From: Anaerolineae bacterium
Lineage (GTDB): Bacteria > Chloroflexota > Anaerolineae > Anaerolineales > Villigracilaceae
Assembly: GCA_030123675.1 (NCBI GenBank)
Contig: JASJYH010000002.1
Coordinates: forward strand, 1 to 64,000
DNA: 64,000 nt
Reading direction: 5' to 3'
The notes under the pieces were generated by a model that was not told the DNA's origin, ran no database searches, and saw nothing but the letters and a program-made list of their open reading frames with translations. This document shows, in pieces, positions 8,422-17,786 of this stretch. Both the position numbers and the translations under genes were made by a program. The number at the start of each line of letters is the position of its first letter. Position 1 is the first letter of the stretch.

Positions 8422-10995
8422 ATGAGAATATCAATACAACCTATCTCATTTTTTATCGGATTTCTCGCCGCCACAATTTTCTGGTGGTTGATGGGACGGA
8501 TTAAACCACTTTGGGGAGAGATTAAAGAAAACTGGCAAAATAGCCGAGATGAAGCAAAAACTCGGCGTTCTTTAGGTGTGGAAGAAAACCACCGCCGCAC
8601 AACCTATCGTCAAGCCCAAGGAATGCATTTAGCGGCGGCCTTATTTTCTCTAGATGAAATTATCGAAATCCCAAAACTTTTAGCACCCCCAGCTCGTGTT
8701 GAGCCAGGCGTCATCCCAAATACTGAGGATATCGTTACAATGACGATTCCTTATATGCCATCTTTGCCCGAGCTAGAAGCGTACTATCAAGCCCCCACTT
8801 TAACTTTAGAACAAGTTCTTAGTAGCGGTATGAACTTAGTTATAACCGGTCAACCTGGTTCAGGAAAAACTGTTTCGTTGGCTTATTTGGCTTCATTGGC
8901 AGCAAATCACGATCCAATATTGGGTCTATTTAGTGATAAAGTACCATTTTTTATTCATATTGCTGATTTGCATTTGCCGGATGGCGATATAAAGGATGTA
9001 TTGAACCCCATTTTGAACGCTGCCTCCGAAGGCGCACCAATATTTGACCTTGGGCGTTTACCAAAATTTATTGACCACACATTTACCATCAGCCGGGCTT
9101 TACTATTCCTCGATGGATATGATGAGTTGCCACCAGAAGAACAAACAAAAGTTACGGAATACTTGAAAGAATTACTGAAAGCATACCCCGGAAACCAAGT
9201 CATCACAACTGGGGCTTACGACCAACTTGGCGATTTGATTAAGCTGGGATTCGAACCTTTGGCACTTGCGCCTTGGAATGCAAGTCAATGTGATAATTTT
9301 ATAGCGAGATGGGGTCACCTGTGGTCACACACTATAGGCAATGAGTCATGGTCGCATGAAGATCAGGATGGACAAGAAAATATCGATCCACTACTTATTA
9401 ACACCTGGTTGAACATAAATAATCAGACATTATCTCCTCTAGAAATCACCCTTAAACTATGGGCTGGTTACGCTGGTGACAGCCTGGGCCCTGGCGTATT
9501 GGATGCGATAGCCACGCACATCCGCCGTCTGGCTCCCAAAGGGATTCCCCTCGCAGCACTTGAGACTCTCGGTATGCAAGTAGCCCTCTCCACGCAACCA
9601 ATTTTTGATTCACGATCTGCACGTGATTGGGTAAAGAATTTCGAATTGCCCGAAGAAGAATTAAGTGAGGAAGAAAATGAGTTAGCAGCTGAAAGGTTTG
9701 AGCAGGACCCGGATCAAGACCAAACCTCTTCCGATAATGATCAAGGATCGGATGCCGAGGACCAAAGCCAATCCAAAACCGCTACTCCTTCATCAGGCTT
9801 ACTTAATAAAATGACTGATAGCGGTTTGTTGGTTTCTCATCCAGACCATCAAATGAGATTTTTACATCCTGTTCTAGGCAGTTATTTGGCCGGAAATGCA
9901 ATAGCAAGTGTAAATGCCGAAAGCTCGTTGCTCGAACAACCTGATTGGACCGGAAAATGGCTAACGATGCGATATGTCGCCGCGCACGGTGATGCCACTA
10001 TGCTAGCAGACTCATTGCTCACACAATCCACTTTGCCCTTGCATATTGACCTTTTCAGGGTATCGCGCTGGCTACGTGATTCTCCTCAGGAAGCTCCATG
10101 GCGAGGTAAGGTATTATCACAACTCGCAAATCTCATACAAACTGAAGGTATCCCGTTAACTTTACGAGCGCAGGCTGTGTCTGCCTTCTATTGGAGTGGC
10201 GATCCAGGGGCAGGCCCGCTATTCCGTCAGTTTTTGCAAACACAATCCTTTGAACTAATACAGCTGGCTGCACTCGGTTGTGGTGCGATTCAAGACTCCC
10301 AAGCCGAGGATTTATTAGTAAGTATTCTCAGTGGCCCAAGTCCCAGCGCTAAACGGGCATGTACTTTGGCCTTGGTTGCAATTGGCACACAGACAGCGAT
10401 GGATTCGGTTGCACAGGCCTTGTTGAGCGGTGATGAAGATTTAAAACGCGCGGCAGCGGAAGCCATAGCAAACGATCCAAAGGAAGGCCATGCAATGTTA
10501 AAAGAGGGAGTCACTTTGGAAGATATCATGCTTCGGCACGCGGTGGTTTACGGGTTGGCTCGCGTGAAGGAGGACTGGGCTCTAGAGGCACTGCAATCCG
10601 TTCAGCTTGATGATGATGAGTGGGTTGTACGCAATTCTGCAAGTGAAGTGCTTGAAAGCAGAAATGATATCTCACAGCTCTTACCTAAGCCACTTCCGCC
10701 GCCATCCGAAACTCCCTGGCTGATAGCGTATGCTGGAAAACAAGGATTAGGCATCTCTCCAGGTTCGCCCGCGACCGATGTATTAATTGCTGCATTAAAA
10801 AGCGAAGTTGAAGATGAACGCTTGGCAGCTCTATCCTACTTAAAACGAATGCCGAGTGAAAGCGTCATTGCAGGTCTTTATGAAGTAATGTATGCGGATG
10901 ATCCTGAAATGCGAGAGTCAATTTTTCGTGTGTTATCTGAATTTGCCTCCGCTGGAATAAAATTACCTGTCCCAGAATCACTCGCCGTTGTTTAA
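8422..10995 (+). CDS. membrane-anchored NACHT-type NTPase with HEAT repeats
   Basis: The 857-residue protein starts with one transmembrane helix (residues 7-25), a basic linker, then a STAND/NACHT NTPase: Walker A GQPGSGKT (143-150) and Walker B LLFLDGYDELPP (D231, E235), the double-acidic form typical of NACHT proteins. An acidic low-complexity stretch (about 410-460) precedes a long helical region of HEAT/PBS-like repeats (about 560-850). NACHT proteins are signal-dependent oligomerising switches, some acting in antiphage defence; the HEAT array is the likely sensor. No effector domain is visible, and the cotranscribed zinc-ribbon protein may be its partner. The function is unknown. Confidence 0.75.
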   Translation: MRISIQPISFFIGFLAATIFWWLMGRIKPLWGEIKENWQNSRDEAKTRRSLGVEENHRRTTYRQAQGMHLAAALFSLDEIIEIPKLLAPPARVEPGVIPNTEDIVTMTIPYMPSLPELEAYYQAPTLTLEQVLSSGMNLVITGQPGSGKTVSLAYLASLAANHDPILGLFSDKVPFFIHIADLHLPDGDIKDVLNPILNAASEGAPIFDLGRLPKFIDHTFTISRALLFLDGYDELPPEEQTKVTEYLKELLKAYPGNQVITTGAYDQLGDLIKLGFEPLALAPWNASQCDNFIARWGHLWSHTIGNESWSHEDQDGQENIDPLLINTWLNINNQTLSPLEITLKLWAGYAGDSLGPGVLDAIATHIRRLAPKGIPLAALETLGMQVALSTQPIFDSRSARDWVKNFELPEEELSEEENELAAERFEQDPDQDQTSSDNDQGSDAEDQSQSKTATPSSGLLNKMTDSGLLVSHPDHQMRFLHPVLGSYLAGNAIASVNAESSLLEQPDWTGKWLTMRYVAAHGDATMLADSLLTQSTLPLHIDLFRVSRWLRDSPQEAPWRGKVLSQLANLIQTEGIPLTLRAQAVSAFYWSGDPGAGPLFRQFLQTQSFELIQLAALGCGAIQDSQAEDLLVSILSGPSPSAKRACTLALVAIGTQTAMDSVAQALLSGDEDLKRAAAEAIANDPKEGHAMLKEGVTLEDIMLRHAVVYGLARVKEDWALEALQSVQLDDDEWVVRNSASEVLESRNDISQLLPKPLPPPSETPWLIAYAGKQGLGISPGSPATDVLIAALKSEVEDERLAALSYLKRMPSESVIAGLYEVMYADDPEMRESIFRVLSEFASAGIKLPVPESLAVV

Positions 10996-11089
10996 TTGTA
11001 ATTTCATCAATTAACACATTAATAATCATTTACAATTTCTATTTCGGTAAAATCCTGATATCAAGGACATTCATCTTTTTCTAAATTGG

Positions 11090-11095
11090 TATAAT
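11090..11095 (+). promoter_or_regulatory. TATAAT -10 box, leaderless configuration, before ssnA
   Basis: A perfect TATAAT lies 6 nt before the ATG at 11102. No ribosome-binding site lies between, and no -35 is clear. The geometry equals that at 7699 and 35354. Confidence 0.5.
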
Positions 11096-11101
11096 ACATT
11101 A

Positions 11102-12439
11102 ATGCTGATTTATAACGCAACTGTGATTACCTGGGGGAAACCTAATCAAATTCTGAAGAATTACGCAATAACCATAAAAAACGATCGCATCACTGAGATC
11201 GGACCATCCCCAGAGCTAAAAGAAAAATACTCTAATGCTGAAATTCTCGATGCACGCGGGCAACTTGTCATGCCAGGAAATATCTGCGCCCATACCCATT
11301 TCTATGGTATCTTCGCCCGGGGTATGGCAATTCCAGGTTCCGCGCCAAAAGATTTTCCAGACATATTAGAAAAGCTTTGGTGGCCACTTGATAAATCATT
11401 ACTCGAAGAGGACGTGCGCTATTCAACCCTCCCAAGCTTAGTCGATGCTATTAAACATGGCACCACCACTTTGATTGATCATCATGCCTCCCCAAATGCC
11501 ATAGATGGATCACTTGACATAATTGGTGAATCTGTAAAAAAGGCTGGCTTGCGTGCTTGTTTATGCTATGAAGTAACTGATCGAGATGGGCCGGAAAAAA
11601 TGAAAGCCGGAATCGCTGAAAATGTCCGCTTCATTAAACAAGAGAAGAGCCCGCTTCTGGCCGGGACGTTTGGCCTGCACGCTGGCCTTACGCTGTCAGA
11701 CTCAACCCTAGATTTGTGCCGCCAGTCCGCTCCTGATGGGACAGGCTTTCACATCCACACCGCCGAGTCGAGTGCAGATGAATGGGACAGCCTTGAGAAA
11801 TCGGGGTTGCGAGTGATCAACCGACTACAAAAACATGATTTGCTTGGACCAAAGACCATTACCGCTCACGGTGTTCACTTTGATGCCAAAGAAATAGAAA
11901 TCATCAAAAATACAGATACCTGGGTAAGCCATCAGCCCCGTTCGAACATGAATAACGCCGTTGGAGTTGCACCCGTTGAATCAATGCTTGAGATGGGAGT
12001 AAAGGTCTGTCTTGGCAATGATGGCTTCTCGAATGCGATGTGGGATGAATGGAAAACAACCTATTTAATGCATAAACTCTGGCATCAAGATCCGCGCCGA
12101 ATGAATGGATCTGATGTAGCCAAAATGGCGATTTATAACAACGCAGCATTGGCAAATGTTTATTTCCCAAAGGCCCCCATCGGAGTGTTAGAACCAGGTG
12201 CTTACGCCGACATTATATTCGTAGACTATCATGCTCCAACTCCACTTAATGATGGTAACCTACCTTGGCATATTATCTTCGGTTTCCAGCAAAGTATGGT
12301 AACAACCACGATTGTAGCTGGAAAGGTATTGATGCAGGATCGAGAACTGCTCACATTAGACGAAGCGGAAATCGCTGCAAAAGCAAGCAAACAGGCCATA
12401 AGCGTCTGGAAACGATATCAGGATCAATTTAATGAATGA
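11102..12439 (+). CDS. ssnA: SsnA-type amidohydrolase
   Basis: This 445-residue metal-dependent hydrolase has HTH metal ligands (H64, H66 in CAHTHFYG), the FARGM helix, HIHTAES, HGVHF and a catalytic Asp in LGNDGF. The pattern FARGM...LEKLWWPLDK is that of SsnA proteins, a group named for their occurrence with selenium-dependent molybdenum hydroxylase genes. The chemistry would be deamination or ring-opening hydrolysis of a purine-like compound; the substrate is unproven. The next gene, npdG, overlaps it by 8 bp. A xanthine-dehydrogenase-like enzyme lies 8 kb downstream. It could also be a general ATZ/TRZ deaminase. Confidence 0.75.
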   Translation: MLIYNATVITWGKPNQILKNYAITIKNDRITEIGPSPELKEKYSNAEILDARGQLVMPGNICAHTHFYGIFARGMAIPGSAPKDFPDILEKLWWPLDKSLLEEDVRYSTLPSLVDAIKHGTTTLIDHHASPNAIDGSLDIIGESVKKAGLRACLCYEVTDRDGPEKMKAGIAENVRFIKQEKSPLLAGTFGLHAGLTLSDSTLDLCRQSAPDGTGFHIHTAESSADEWDSLEKSGLRVINRLQKHDLLGPKTITAHGVHFDAKEIEIIKNTDTWVSHQPRSNMNNAVGVAPVESMLEMGVKVCLGNDGFSNAMWDEWKTTYLMHKLWHQDPRRMNGSDVAKMAIYNNAALANVYFPKAPIGVLEPGAYADIIFVDYHAPTPLNDGNLPWHIIFGFQQSMVTTTIVAGKVLMQDRELLTLDEAEIAAKASKQAISVWKRYQDQFNE

Positions 12440-13097
12440 ACCAAATAATCCAAAAATAGCAATCCTAGGTGGAACTGGAAAAGAAGGCAAAGGCCTAGCC
12501 TATCGTTGGTCAAAGGCCGGCTATCACATACTTATAGGGTCACGTACTGCTGATAAAGCTGTTGCGGCAGCAAAAGATATCTCCGATATGCTCCAAGGAC
12601 CGTCCACAATAGAAGGCAAAGTCAATTTGGATGCCGCTACTGATGCAGATATCGTCGTACTTACTGTCCCCTACACGGCCCATCAGGCTACTATTGAAAG
12701 TGTGAAATCTGCTGTAAAGGGAAAACTATTTATCGATGTTACTGTGCCAATCGTGCCACCAAATGTTGGCAAAGTGCAAATGCCTAAAGCTGGGTCAGCG
12801 GCGCAGGAAGCAGTTGAAATCCTCGGTGATGAGGTTAATGTCTGTGCTGCATTCCAGAATATCTCCTACGAATACTTGATGGGTGACGGAAATGTTGACT
12901 GTGATGTGCTTGTAACCGGAACAAATAAGGATGCCCGCACCGAAACGATAAAGTTAGTTGAAGCGGCGGGATTTATTGGTTGGGATAGCGGACCCATTGA
13001 GAACTCTGTAGTTGTTGAAGGATTAACCAGTGTGCTCATCGGTATCAATAAAAAATATGGCTCAACCCACGCTGGGATAAAGATCACTGGCGTATAA
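12432..13097 (+). CDS. npdG: NADPH-dependent F420 reductase
   Basis: This 221-residue protein has a Rossmann site (ILGGTGKEGKGLAYRW) and the NADP-preferring SRT loop near residue 37, matching the NpdG/Fno family. It passes hydride between NADPH and coenzyme F420 in the cytoplasm, supplying F420H2 for F420-dependent oxidoreductases such as the luciferase-like protein at 16.5 kb. It overlaps ssnA and heads the F420 biosynthesis block. Confidence 0.9.
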   Translation: MNEPNNPKIAILGGTGKEGKGLAYRWSKAGYHILIGSRTADKAVAAAKDISDMLQGPSTIEGKVNLDAATDADIVVLTVPYTAHQATIESVKSAVKGKLFIDVTVPIVPPNVGKVQMPKAGSAAQEAVEILGDEVNVCAAFQNISYEYLMGDGNVDCDVLVTGTNKDARTETIKLVEAAGFIGWDSGPIENSVVVEGLTSVLIGINKKYGSTHAGIKITGV

Positions 13098-13133
13098 CGA
13101 CGGATAGATATCATTCCATGTCTATTTGATTTA

Positions 13134-13931
13134 ATGACACTTTCCCTTACTCCCCTGCAAAATTTTCCGATGATCCGCCAAGGAGACAACTTGGCGGATA
13201 TTATTCTTAAAGGAATGCAAAGCAACTCGATAGCCCTTCAAAATGAGGATGTTTTGGTAATTGCTCAAAAAATTGTGTCAAAATCCGAAGGGCGGCTTGT
13301 TAATTTATCATTAGTTACTCCCTCAAAAAAAGCCCAGGAACTTGCTCAACAGACAAATAAAGATGCTCGTGTTGTCGAACTCATATTAAGAGAAAGCAAT
13401 GCAATATTGCGTACAAAGACCGGTGTAATTATTTGTGAACATAAACTAGGTTTTGTATGTGCGAATGCAGGAATTGACCAATCCAATATCTTCCCCCACG
13501 AACCTTCTGATGGGCTTAAACCCTCCAGAAGGTTAAATAAGGAAGAATGGGCCTTGCTCCTTCCAAAAAATCCCGACCAATCAGCACATCGACTCCGGAA
13601 AAAGTTAAATGCATCAACCGGTACAAAAGTCGGAATACTCATAATTGACTCACACGGGCGTGCCTGGCGTGAGGGCACTATTGGAATTACAATTGGCCTC
13701 TCCGGAATTCCAGGAATCGTCGATCTACGAGGCAAGCCGGATCTCTCCAATATGCCCTTGCAAACCACAATTGTTGGTGTGGCAGATGAGCTAGCTGCCG
13801 GTGCAAGTCTAATGATGGGCCAAGCCGCGGAGGCCACCCCCGTTATCCATGTGCGCGGGTTCCCATATGAACCACGAGAAAGTTCTATAAAAGAACTTAT
13901 ACGCCCTAAGAAGGAAGATCTTTTTCGATGA
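13134..13931 (+). CDS. cofE: coenzyme F420-0:L-glutamate ligase
   Basis: CofE adds gamma-linked glutamates to F420-0 with GTP. Family motifs are LVIAQKIVSKSEGR, CANAGIDQSN, LLLPKNPDQSA and DSHGRAWREGTIGI. The 265-residue protein is a stand-alone CofE; the nitroreductase domain fused to it in actinobacterial FbiB is encoded separately two genes downstream. Between SNI and LLLP it carries about 20 extra residues (HEPSDGLKPSRRLNKEE) encoded by a near-perfect palindrome, where typical CofE has only a short loop. Confidence 0.92.
   Translation: MTLSLTPLQNFPMIRQGDNLADIILKGMQSNSIALQNEDVLVIAQKIVSKSEGRLVNLSLVTPSKKAQELAQQTNKDARVVELILRESNAILRTKTGVIICEHKLGFVCANAGIDQSNIFPHEPSDGLKPSRRLNKEEWALLLPKNPDQSAHRLRKKLNASTGTKVGILIIDSHGRAWREGTIGITIGLSGIPGIVDLRGKPDLSNMPLQTTIVGVADELAAGASLMMGQAAEATPVIHVRGFPYEPRESSIKELIRPKKEDLFR
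13501..13534. repeat. palindromic element inside cofE
   Basis: Arms AACCTTCTG and CAGAAGGTT are perfect over 9 bp, with GGG/CCC pairing again inside and a 6-base centre. It is in frame and adds residues to a surface loop of CofE. The symmetry and the extra protein sequence suggest an inserted REP-like element rather than a chance hairpin. Confidence 0.55.
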
Positions 13932-13999
13932 TTCCATCACCAATTCTTTTTGACACCAAAAATTATCAATAAGATATCCTACCGCCTAAAGAAGTAAAT

Positions 14000-14389
14000 A
14001 TGAAACTGCCAAAAAAGTACCTTGACCTGTTTCTGGATGAAACCAAAGCACTTTTATACCTCGCTACCAGCATGCCCGATGGCTCTCCACAAGTTACGCC
14101 TGTCTGGTTTAATACTGACGACGATCACATATTGATAAACACCAACGAGGGTCGTGTCAAAGACATAAATATGAAAAACCGCCCAAAAGTAGCCATGGTG
14201 ATCCAAGACCCAAATGATCCATACCGCTATTTACAGATTCGAGGTGAGGTGCTTGAATTTACTCGTGAGGCTGCTGACGAGCACATAAACACACTTTCTC
14301 AAAAATATGATGGGAAACCCTGGATTCACACAGAAGGCCAAAAACGGATCACCTTCAAAATTAAGCCGGCTCATTTTGACCCCCTCTGA
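14000..14389 (+). CDS. PPOX-class F420-binding oxidoreductase (Rv1155-like)
   Basis: This 129-residue split-barrel flavin/F420-binding protein has the pattern LYLATSMPDGSPQVTPVWF followed by INTNEGRVKDINMKNRPKVA, the signature of the pyridoxamine-phosphate-oxidase-like F420-dependent group. Its place within the F420 cluster supports F420 rather than FMN. It is likely a reductase of unknown substrate, acting as a dimer in the cytoplasm. Confidence 0.82.
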   Translation: MKLPKKYLDLFLDETKALLYLATSMPDGSPQVTPVWFNTDDDHILINTNEGRVKDINMKNRPKVAMVIQDPNDPYRYLQIRGEVLEFTREAADEHINTLSQKYDGKPWIHTEGQKRITFKIKPAHFDPL

Positions 14390-14969
14390 CTTGCACCAGT
14401 TTCTAAGAACTCGAAGGTCGGTTCGGCGCTTCAAGTCGCAGCCCGTGCCTGCTACCGTAATTCGGGCAATTTTAGAGACCGCAACCCATTCCCCATCCGC
14501 GCACAATATGCAACCTTGGCGTTTCGCTGTCGTTGAAAATAAATCTGCGAAAGATAAGCTGGGTATAGCGCTGACAACGAAATTGCGGGCCGATATGACT
14601 ACTGCCCACTTACCACAATCCCAGATTGAGTCGCGCATATCTAGCTCACTTCTTCGTTTGGGCCAAGCGCCGGTTGTCATACTGCTTTGTAGGGATTTGA
14701 CTGCCGTCCGAGGCGCTGAGCTAGAAGAAGAATCAATGGCGGTTCAGTCAGTCGCCTCAGCTGGTTTGCAGTTGCTTCTGGCCGCACATGCTGAAGGACT
14801 GGCTGGAAACTGGATCTGTTGGCCACTCTATGCTCAGAATGCGGTCCGAGATGCCCTGAAATTACCAAACTCTTGGCAACCGCAAGCAATGTTTTTCTTG
14901 GGGTATCCTAATGAGGCACCCAAAGAAAAGACAGTCAAATCACTTGATGATGTCGCTATTTTCTTATGA
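14376..14969 (+). CDS. nitroreductase-family protein, FbiB C-terminal-domain type
   Basis: An FMN nitroreductase fold of about 197 residues: RTRRSVRRF near the N-terminus, SPSAHNMQPWRF, and a C-terminal GYPNEAPKEK loop. In mycobacteria the equivalent domain of FbiB reduces dehydro-F420-0, the product of the phosphoenolpyruvate route; some Chloroflexota have it as a separate protein, as here. I prefer the TTG at 14376, which overlaps the PPOX stop by 14 bp; the track start at 14307 would overlap by 83 bp. The stop overlaps the cofD start (ATGA). Confidence 0.75.
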   Translation: MTPSDLHQFLRTRRSVRRFKSQPVPATVIRAILETATHSPSAHNMQPWRFAVVENKSAKDKLGIALTTKLRADMTTAHLPQSQIESRISSSLLRLGQAPVVILLCRDLTAVRGAELEEESMAVQSVASAGLQLLLAAHAEGLAGNWICWPLYAQNAVRDALKLPNSWQPQAMFFLGYPNEAPKEKTVKSLDDVAIFL

Positions 14970-15886
14970 AAATTGTCGCTTTAGCAGGTGGTGTAGGGGG
15001 TGCAAAACTTGCACATGGATTGGCCCAAGTCCTTAATCCCGAAGACCTGACCATCGTTGTCAATACTGGCGACGACTTTGAACAATATGGCCTTTATATT
15101 TCACCAGACCTGGATACCGTCTGCTACACACTGGCAGACTTAGCCAATCAAGAAACCGGCTGGGGTCATAAAAATGAATCCTGGCTAGTTATGGAGCATG
15201 CTGTTCGGCTCGGTGGGCCAGATTGGTTCAAGTTGGGTGATAAGGATTTGGGCACTCACCTTGAACGAACCCGTCGCTTAAACAACGGACAACCCCTTTC
15301 AAAAATAACTCGCGATTTTTGTAAAGCTTGGAAGGTTCAACATACGATATTGCCAATGTCGGATCAACCGGTGCGCACAATTGTTGAAACGGTGGGCAAA
15401 GAAATCAGTTTTCAAGAATATTTTGTCCATCTCAAGTGTGAGCCCAAAGTAATTGGATTCCACTTTGAGGGCGCTGAAAGAGCGGAGGCAGCTCCTGGTG
15501 TAGTTGAAGCGATAGATTCAGCAGAGGCGGTTGTAATTTGCCCATCGAATCCTTGGGTTAGTATTGACCCGATTTTGGCGGTAGCAAATTTGAGGTCGGC
15601 AGTTGAAGCGAAACTCACAATAGCTGTATCCCCTATTATAGGCGGAAAGGCAGTCAAAGGCCCACTCGCGAAAATGTTTACAGAATTGGGAATTCAGCCC
15701 TCAGCCTTAGCGATCATTGAGCATTACCAGAACCTACTAAATGGTTTTGTTCTAGACAATATCGACCAAGATTTAACAAAAATGATAGGAATCCCTTCTA
15801 TAACCACCGATACACTGATGGATTCCTTAACAAAACGGGCGCAATTGGCACAGGCTATGCTACACTTTATGCGGAGACTATTATGA
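14966..15886 (+). CDS. cofD: F420 biosynthesis 2-phospho-L-lactate (or enolpyruvyl) transferase
   Basis: This 306-residue CofD/FbiA joins the activated three-carbon phosphate unit to FO to give F420-0 or dehydro-F420-0. Motifs are LAGGVGGAKLAHGL at the N-terminus, VNTGDDFEQYGLYISPDLDTV, the LGDKDLGTHLERT stretch, and CPSNPWVSIDPIL. It overlaps the genes on both sides by 4 bp, so the operon is tightly coupled. Confidence 0.93.
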   Translation: MKIVALAGGVGGAKLAHGLAQVLNPEDLTIVVNTGDDFEQYGLYISPDLDTVCYTLADLANQETGWGHKNESWLVMEHAVRLGGPDWFKLGDKDLGTHLERTRRLNNGQPLSKITRDFCKAWKVQHTILPMSDQPVRTIVETVGKEISFQEYFVHLKCEPKVIGFHFEGAERAEAAPGVVEAIDSAEAVVICPSNPWVSIDPILAVANLRSAVEAKLTIAVSPIIGGKAVKGPLAKMFTELGIQPSALAIIEHYQNLLNGFVLDNIDQDLTKMIGIPSITTDTLMDSLTKRAQLAQAMLHFMRRLL

Positions 15887-16524
15887 CAGTTTGGGCTATA
15901 GTGCCTGTTAAACCATTACGCCGCGGTAAATCACGATTGGCTGGCGTCCTTTCGGAAGACGAGCGAACACATCTCAACAAATTTTTATTGGATAATACCC
16001 TTAAAATTCTGTCGGGGTTAGACCAAATCGAGCAGGTCCTAGTCGTCAGCCGCGACCCGGCTGCACTCGCGCTTGCGCGTGAACATGAAGTTCGAACGGT
16101 TCGTGAGGCAGATGGCCCACCGAATTTGAATACCGCATTAAAACGAGCGACCGTAGTAGCCCAGGCATATGCATCAACTGGGGTTTTGGTACTTCCCGCG
16201 GATTTGCCGCTGATGACCCGTAATGACATATTGGTGTTACTCGATCGTGCGAGAGAATCCCCAGTCGTGGTAATCGCTCCTGATCGTCACGAAGAAGGAA
16301 CTAATGCGTTGTTGATTTCTCCGCCGGGATTGATCGAATACGATTTTGGTCCAGGTTCCTATCAGCGTCACTGCCAACACGCCAAAGTGGACGGCGTGAC
16401 TTTGGATGTGGTCAGATTACCTGCTCTTGCACTTGATTCAGACTTACCTGTCGATCTTGCGGCTATTCAGAATACAGAAGGTTGGAAGTTTGATGACCGC
16501 CCAATTCTGGAGGAGACACCATGA
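15883..16524 (+). CDS. cofC: 2-phospho-L-lactate/phosphoenolpyruvate guanylyltransferase
   Basis: CofC (FbiD) activates 2-phospholactate or PEP with GTP for CofD. The 213-residue protein shows an MobA-like nucleotidyltransferase start ([19 protein letters not shown]), LPADLPLM as metal site, and [13 protein letters not shown]. Its coupling to cofD and the nearby nitroreductase favours the PEP substrate, though residues that decide this cannot be judged by eye. Confidence 0.9.
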   Translation: MTVWAIVPVKPLRRGKSRLAGVLSEDERTHLNKFLLDNTLKILSGLDQIEQVLVVSRDPAALALAREHEVRTVREADGPPNLNTALKRATVVAQAYASTGVLVLPADLPLMTRNDILVLLDRARESPVVVIAPDRHEEGTNALLISPPGLIEYDFGPGSYQRHCQHAKVDGVTLDVVRLPALALDSDLPVDLAAIQNTEGWKFDDRPILEETP

Positions 16525-17522
16525 CGAAGCAGCGGGTTGCTCTTTATTTGCAAGATTCACACGATTTGCGGGATGGCTTGGATTACGCACGTTATGCTGA
16601 AGAAAAAGGATTTGAGGCGGTTTGGCAGGCAGAATCACGCCTTGTTCGGGATGCAATCGTACCGATGGCGGCGTATGCAGCTGTAACCGAAAATTTGAAG
16701 GTCGGTTCGGGTGTGATAAACAATTGGACCCGCAATATCGGTTTACTTGCTGCCACATTTTTAACATTGGACGATTTGGCCCCAAACCGGATTATCTGTG
16801 GAATAGGAGCCTGGTGGGATCCTTTGGCTGCCAATGTCGGAATTGAACGCAGAAAACCGATGCTTGCGATGAAGGAAACTATCGAAATACTCCGCCGCTT
16901 GCTTAATATGGAACGAGTCACTTTCCACGGCGAATTTCACCACGTAGATGGTATTGAACTGGATGTGGTCCATGGACGGCGTGAACCCCGAAATGTGCCG
17001 ATCATGATCGGCGCGACAGGTCCAAAAATGATGGAGATGACTGGTGAGATCGCTGATGGTGTTGTATTAAATTATTGCGTCCCACCAGAGTACAACGACC
17101 AAGCCTTAGAGATGCTTGAAAAGGGAACCAAGAAAGCTGGGCGCACAATTGAAGACATTGACCGCCCACAACTGATCGTCTGCTCGGTAGACAATGACCA
17201 TGATCAGGCAATAGAATATTCTAAGATATTGCTTTGCCAGTATCTGGCCCAACAACCCCACATCGCGAAAGCTTCTGGGGTTTCCAATAAAGTGATAGAA
17301 GACATCCAGTCAATATTAGGTTGGCCCGCTACCAAAGAACAGATCATGAAAGCCAAAGATCTTGTACCCGAGGAGTTAGTCCATCGCATAACTGCATCTG
17401 GTACCCCAGAAGAGGCCCTTGCAAAAGTTGAAGAATACAAAAAACGGGGCTGTACTTGTCCAATCTTGTATCCAGTGGGTGGAAATTTCAAACTACTAAT
17501 CGATACCTTCGCGCAGCAATAG
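16521..17522 (+). CDS. luciferase-like F420-dependent oxidoreductase
   Basis: This 333-residue TIM-barrel protein of the bacterial luciferase/Mer superfamily has [10 protein letters not shown] (the non-prolyl cis-peptide region), GIGAWWDP, and [25 protein letters not shown], a typical F420 phosphate-binding segment. It starts within the cofC stop (ATGA), so it belongs to the F420 operon. It probably transfers hydride between F420H2 and an organic substrate; a methylene-tetrahydromethanopterin reductase role is possible but not supported by nearby C1 genes. Confidence 0.83.
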   Translation: MTKQRVALYLQDSHDLRDGLDYARYAEEKGFEAVWQAESRLVRDAIVPMAAYAAVTENLKVGSGVINNWTRNIGLLAATFLTLDDLAPNRIICGIGAWWDPLAANVGIERRKPMLAMKETIEILRRLLNMERVTFHGEFHHVDGIELDVVHGRREPRNVPIMIGATGPKMMEMTGEIADGVVLNYCVPPEYNDQALEMLEKGTKKAGRTIEDIDRPQLIVCSVDNDHDQAIEYSKILLCQYLAQQPHIAKASGVSNKVIEDIQSILGWPATKEQIMKAKDLVPEELVHRITASGTPEEALAKVEEYKKRGCTCPILYPVGGNFKLLIDTFAQQ

Positions 17523-17786
17523 GTGAGCTTATTCATAGGGGAATTTTGGGGGATTGAAGCCATATCTGTTTGATTACAGAGTTTTCCATGCAAAACCTTT
17601 GGGAGAGAAAATTAACCTATCCCGAACCATTGTAGTAAATAAATTTTAACAAAAGGCGAAGAAATTTGGTAAACATATTTTCTATTTCAGAAAATTATTA
17701 AAGTTTGCCACTTTTGAGTTGTTTGTCTTGTAAGTAAACTGTCAGGTAGCTATCTATCCTTCAAAGATTATAATTGTGACCCTACA

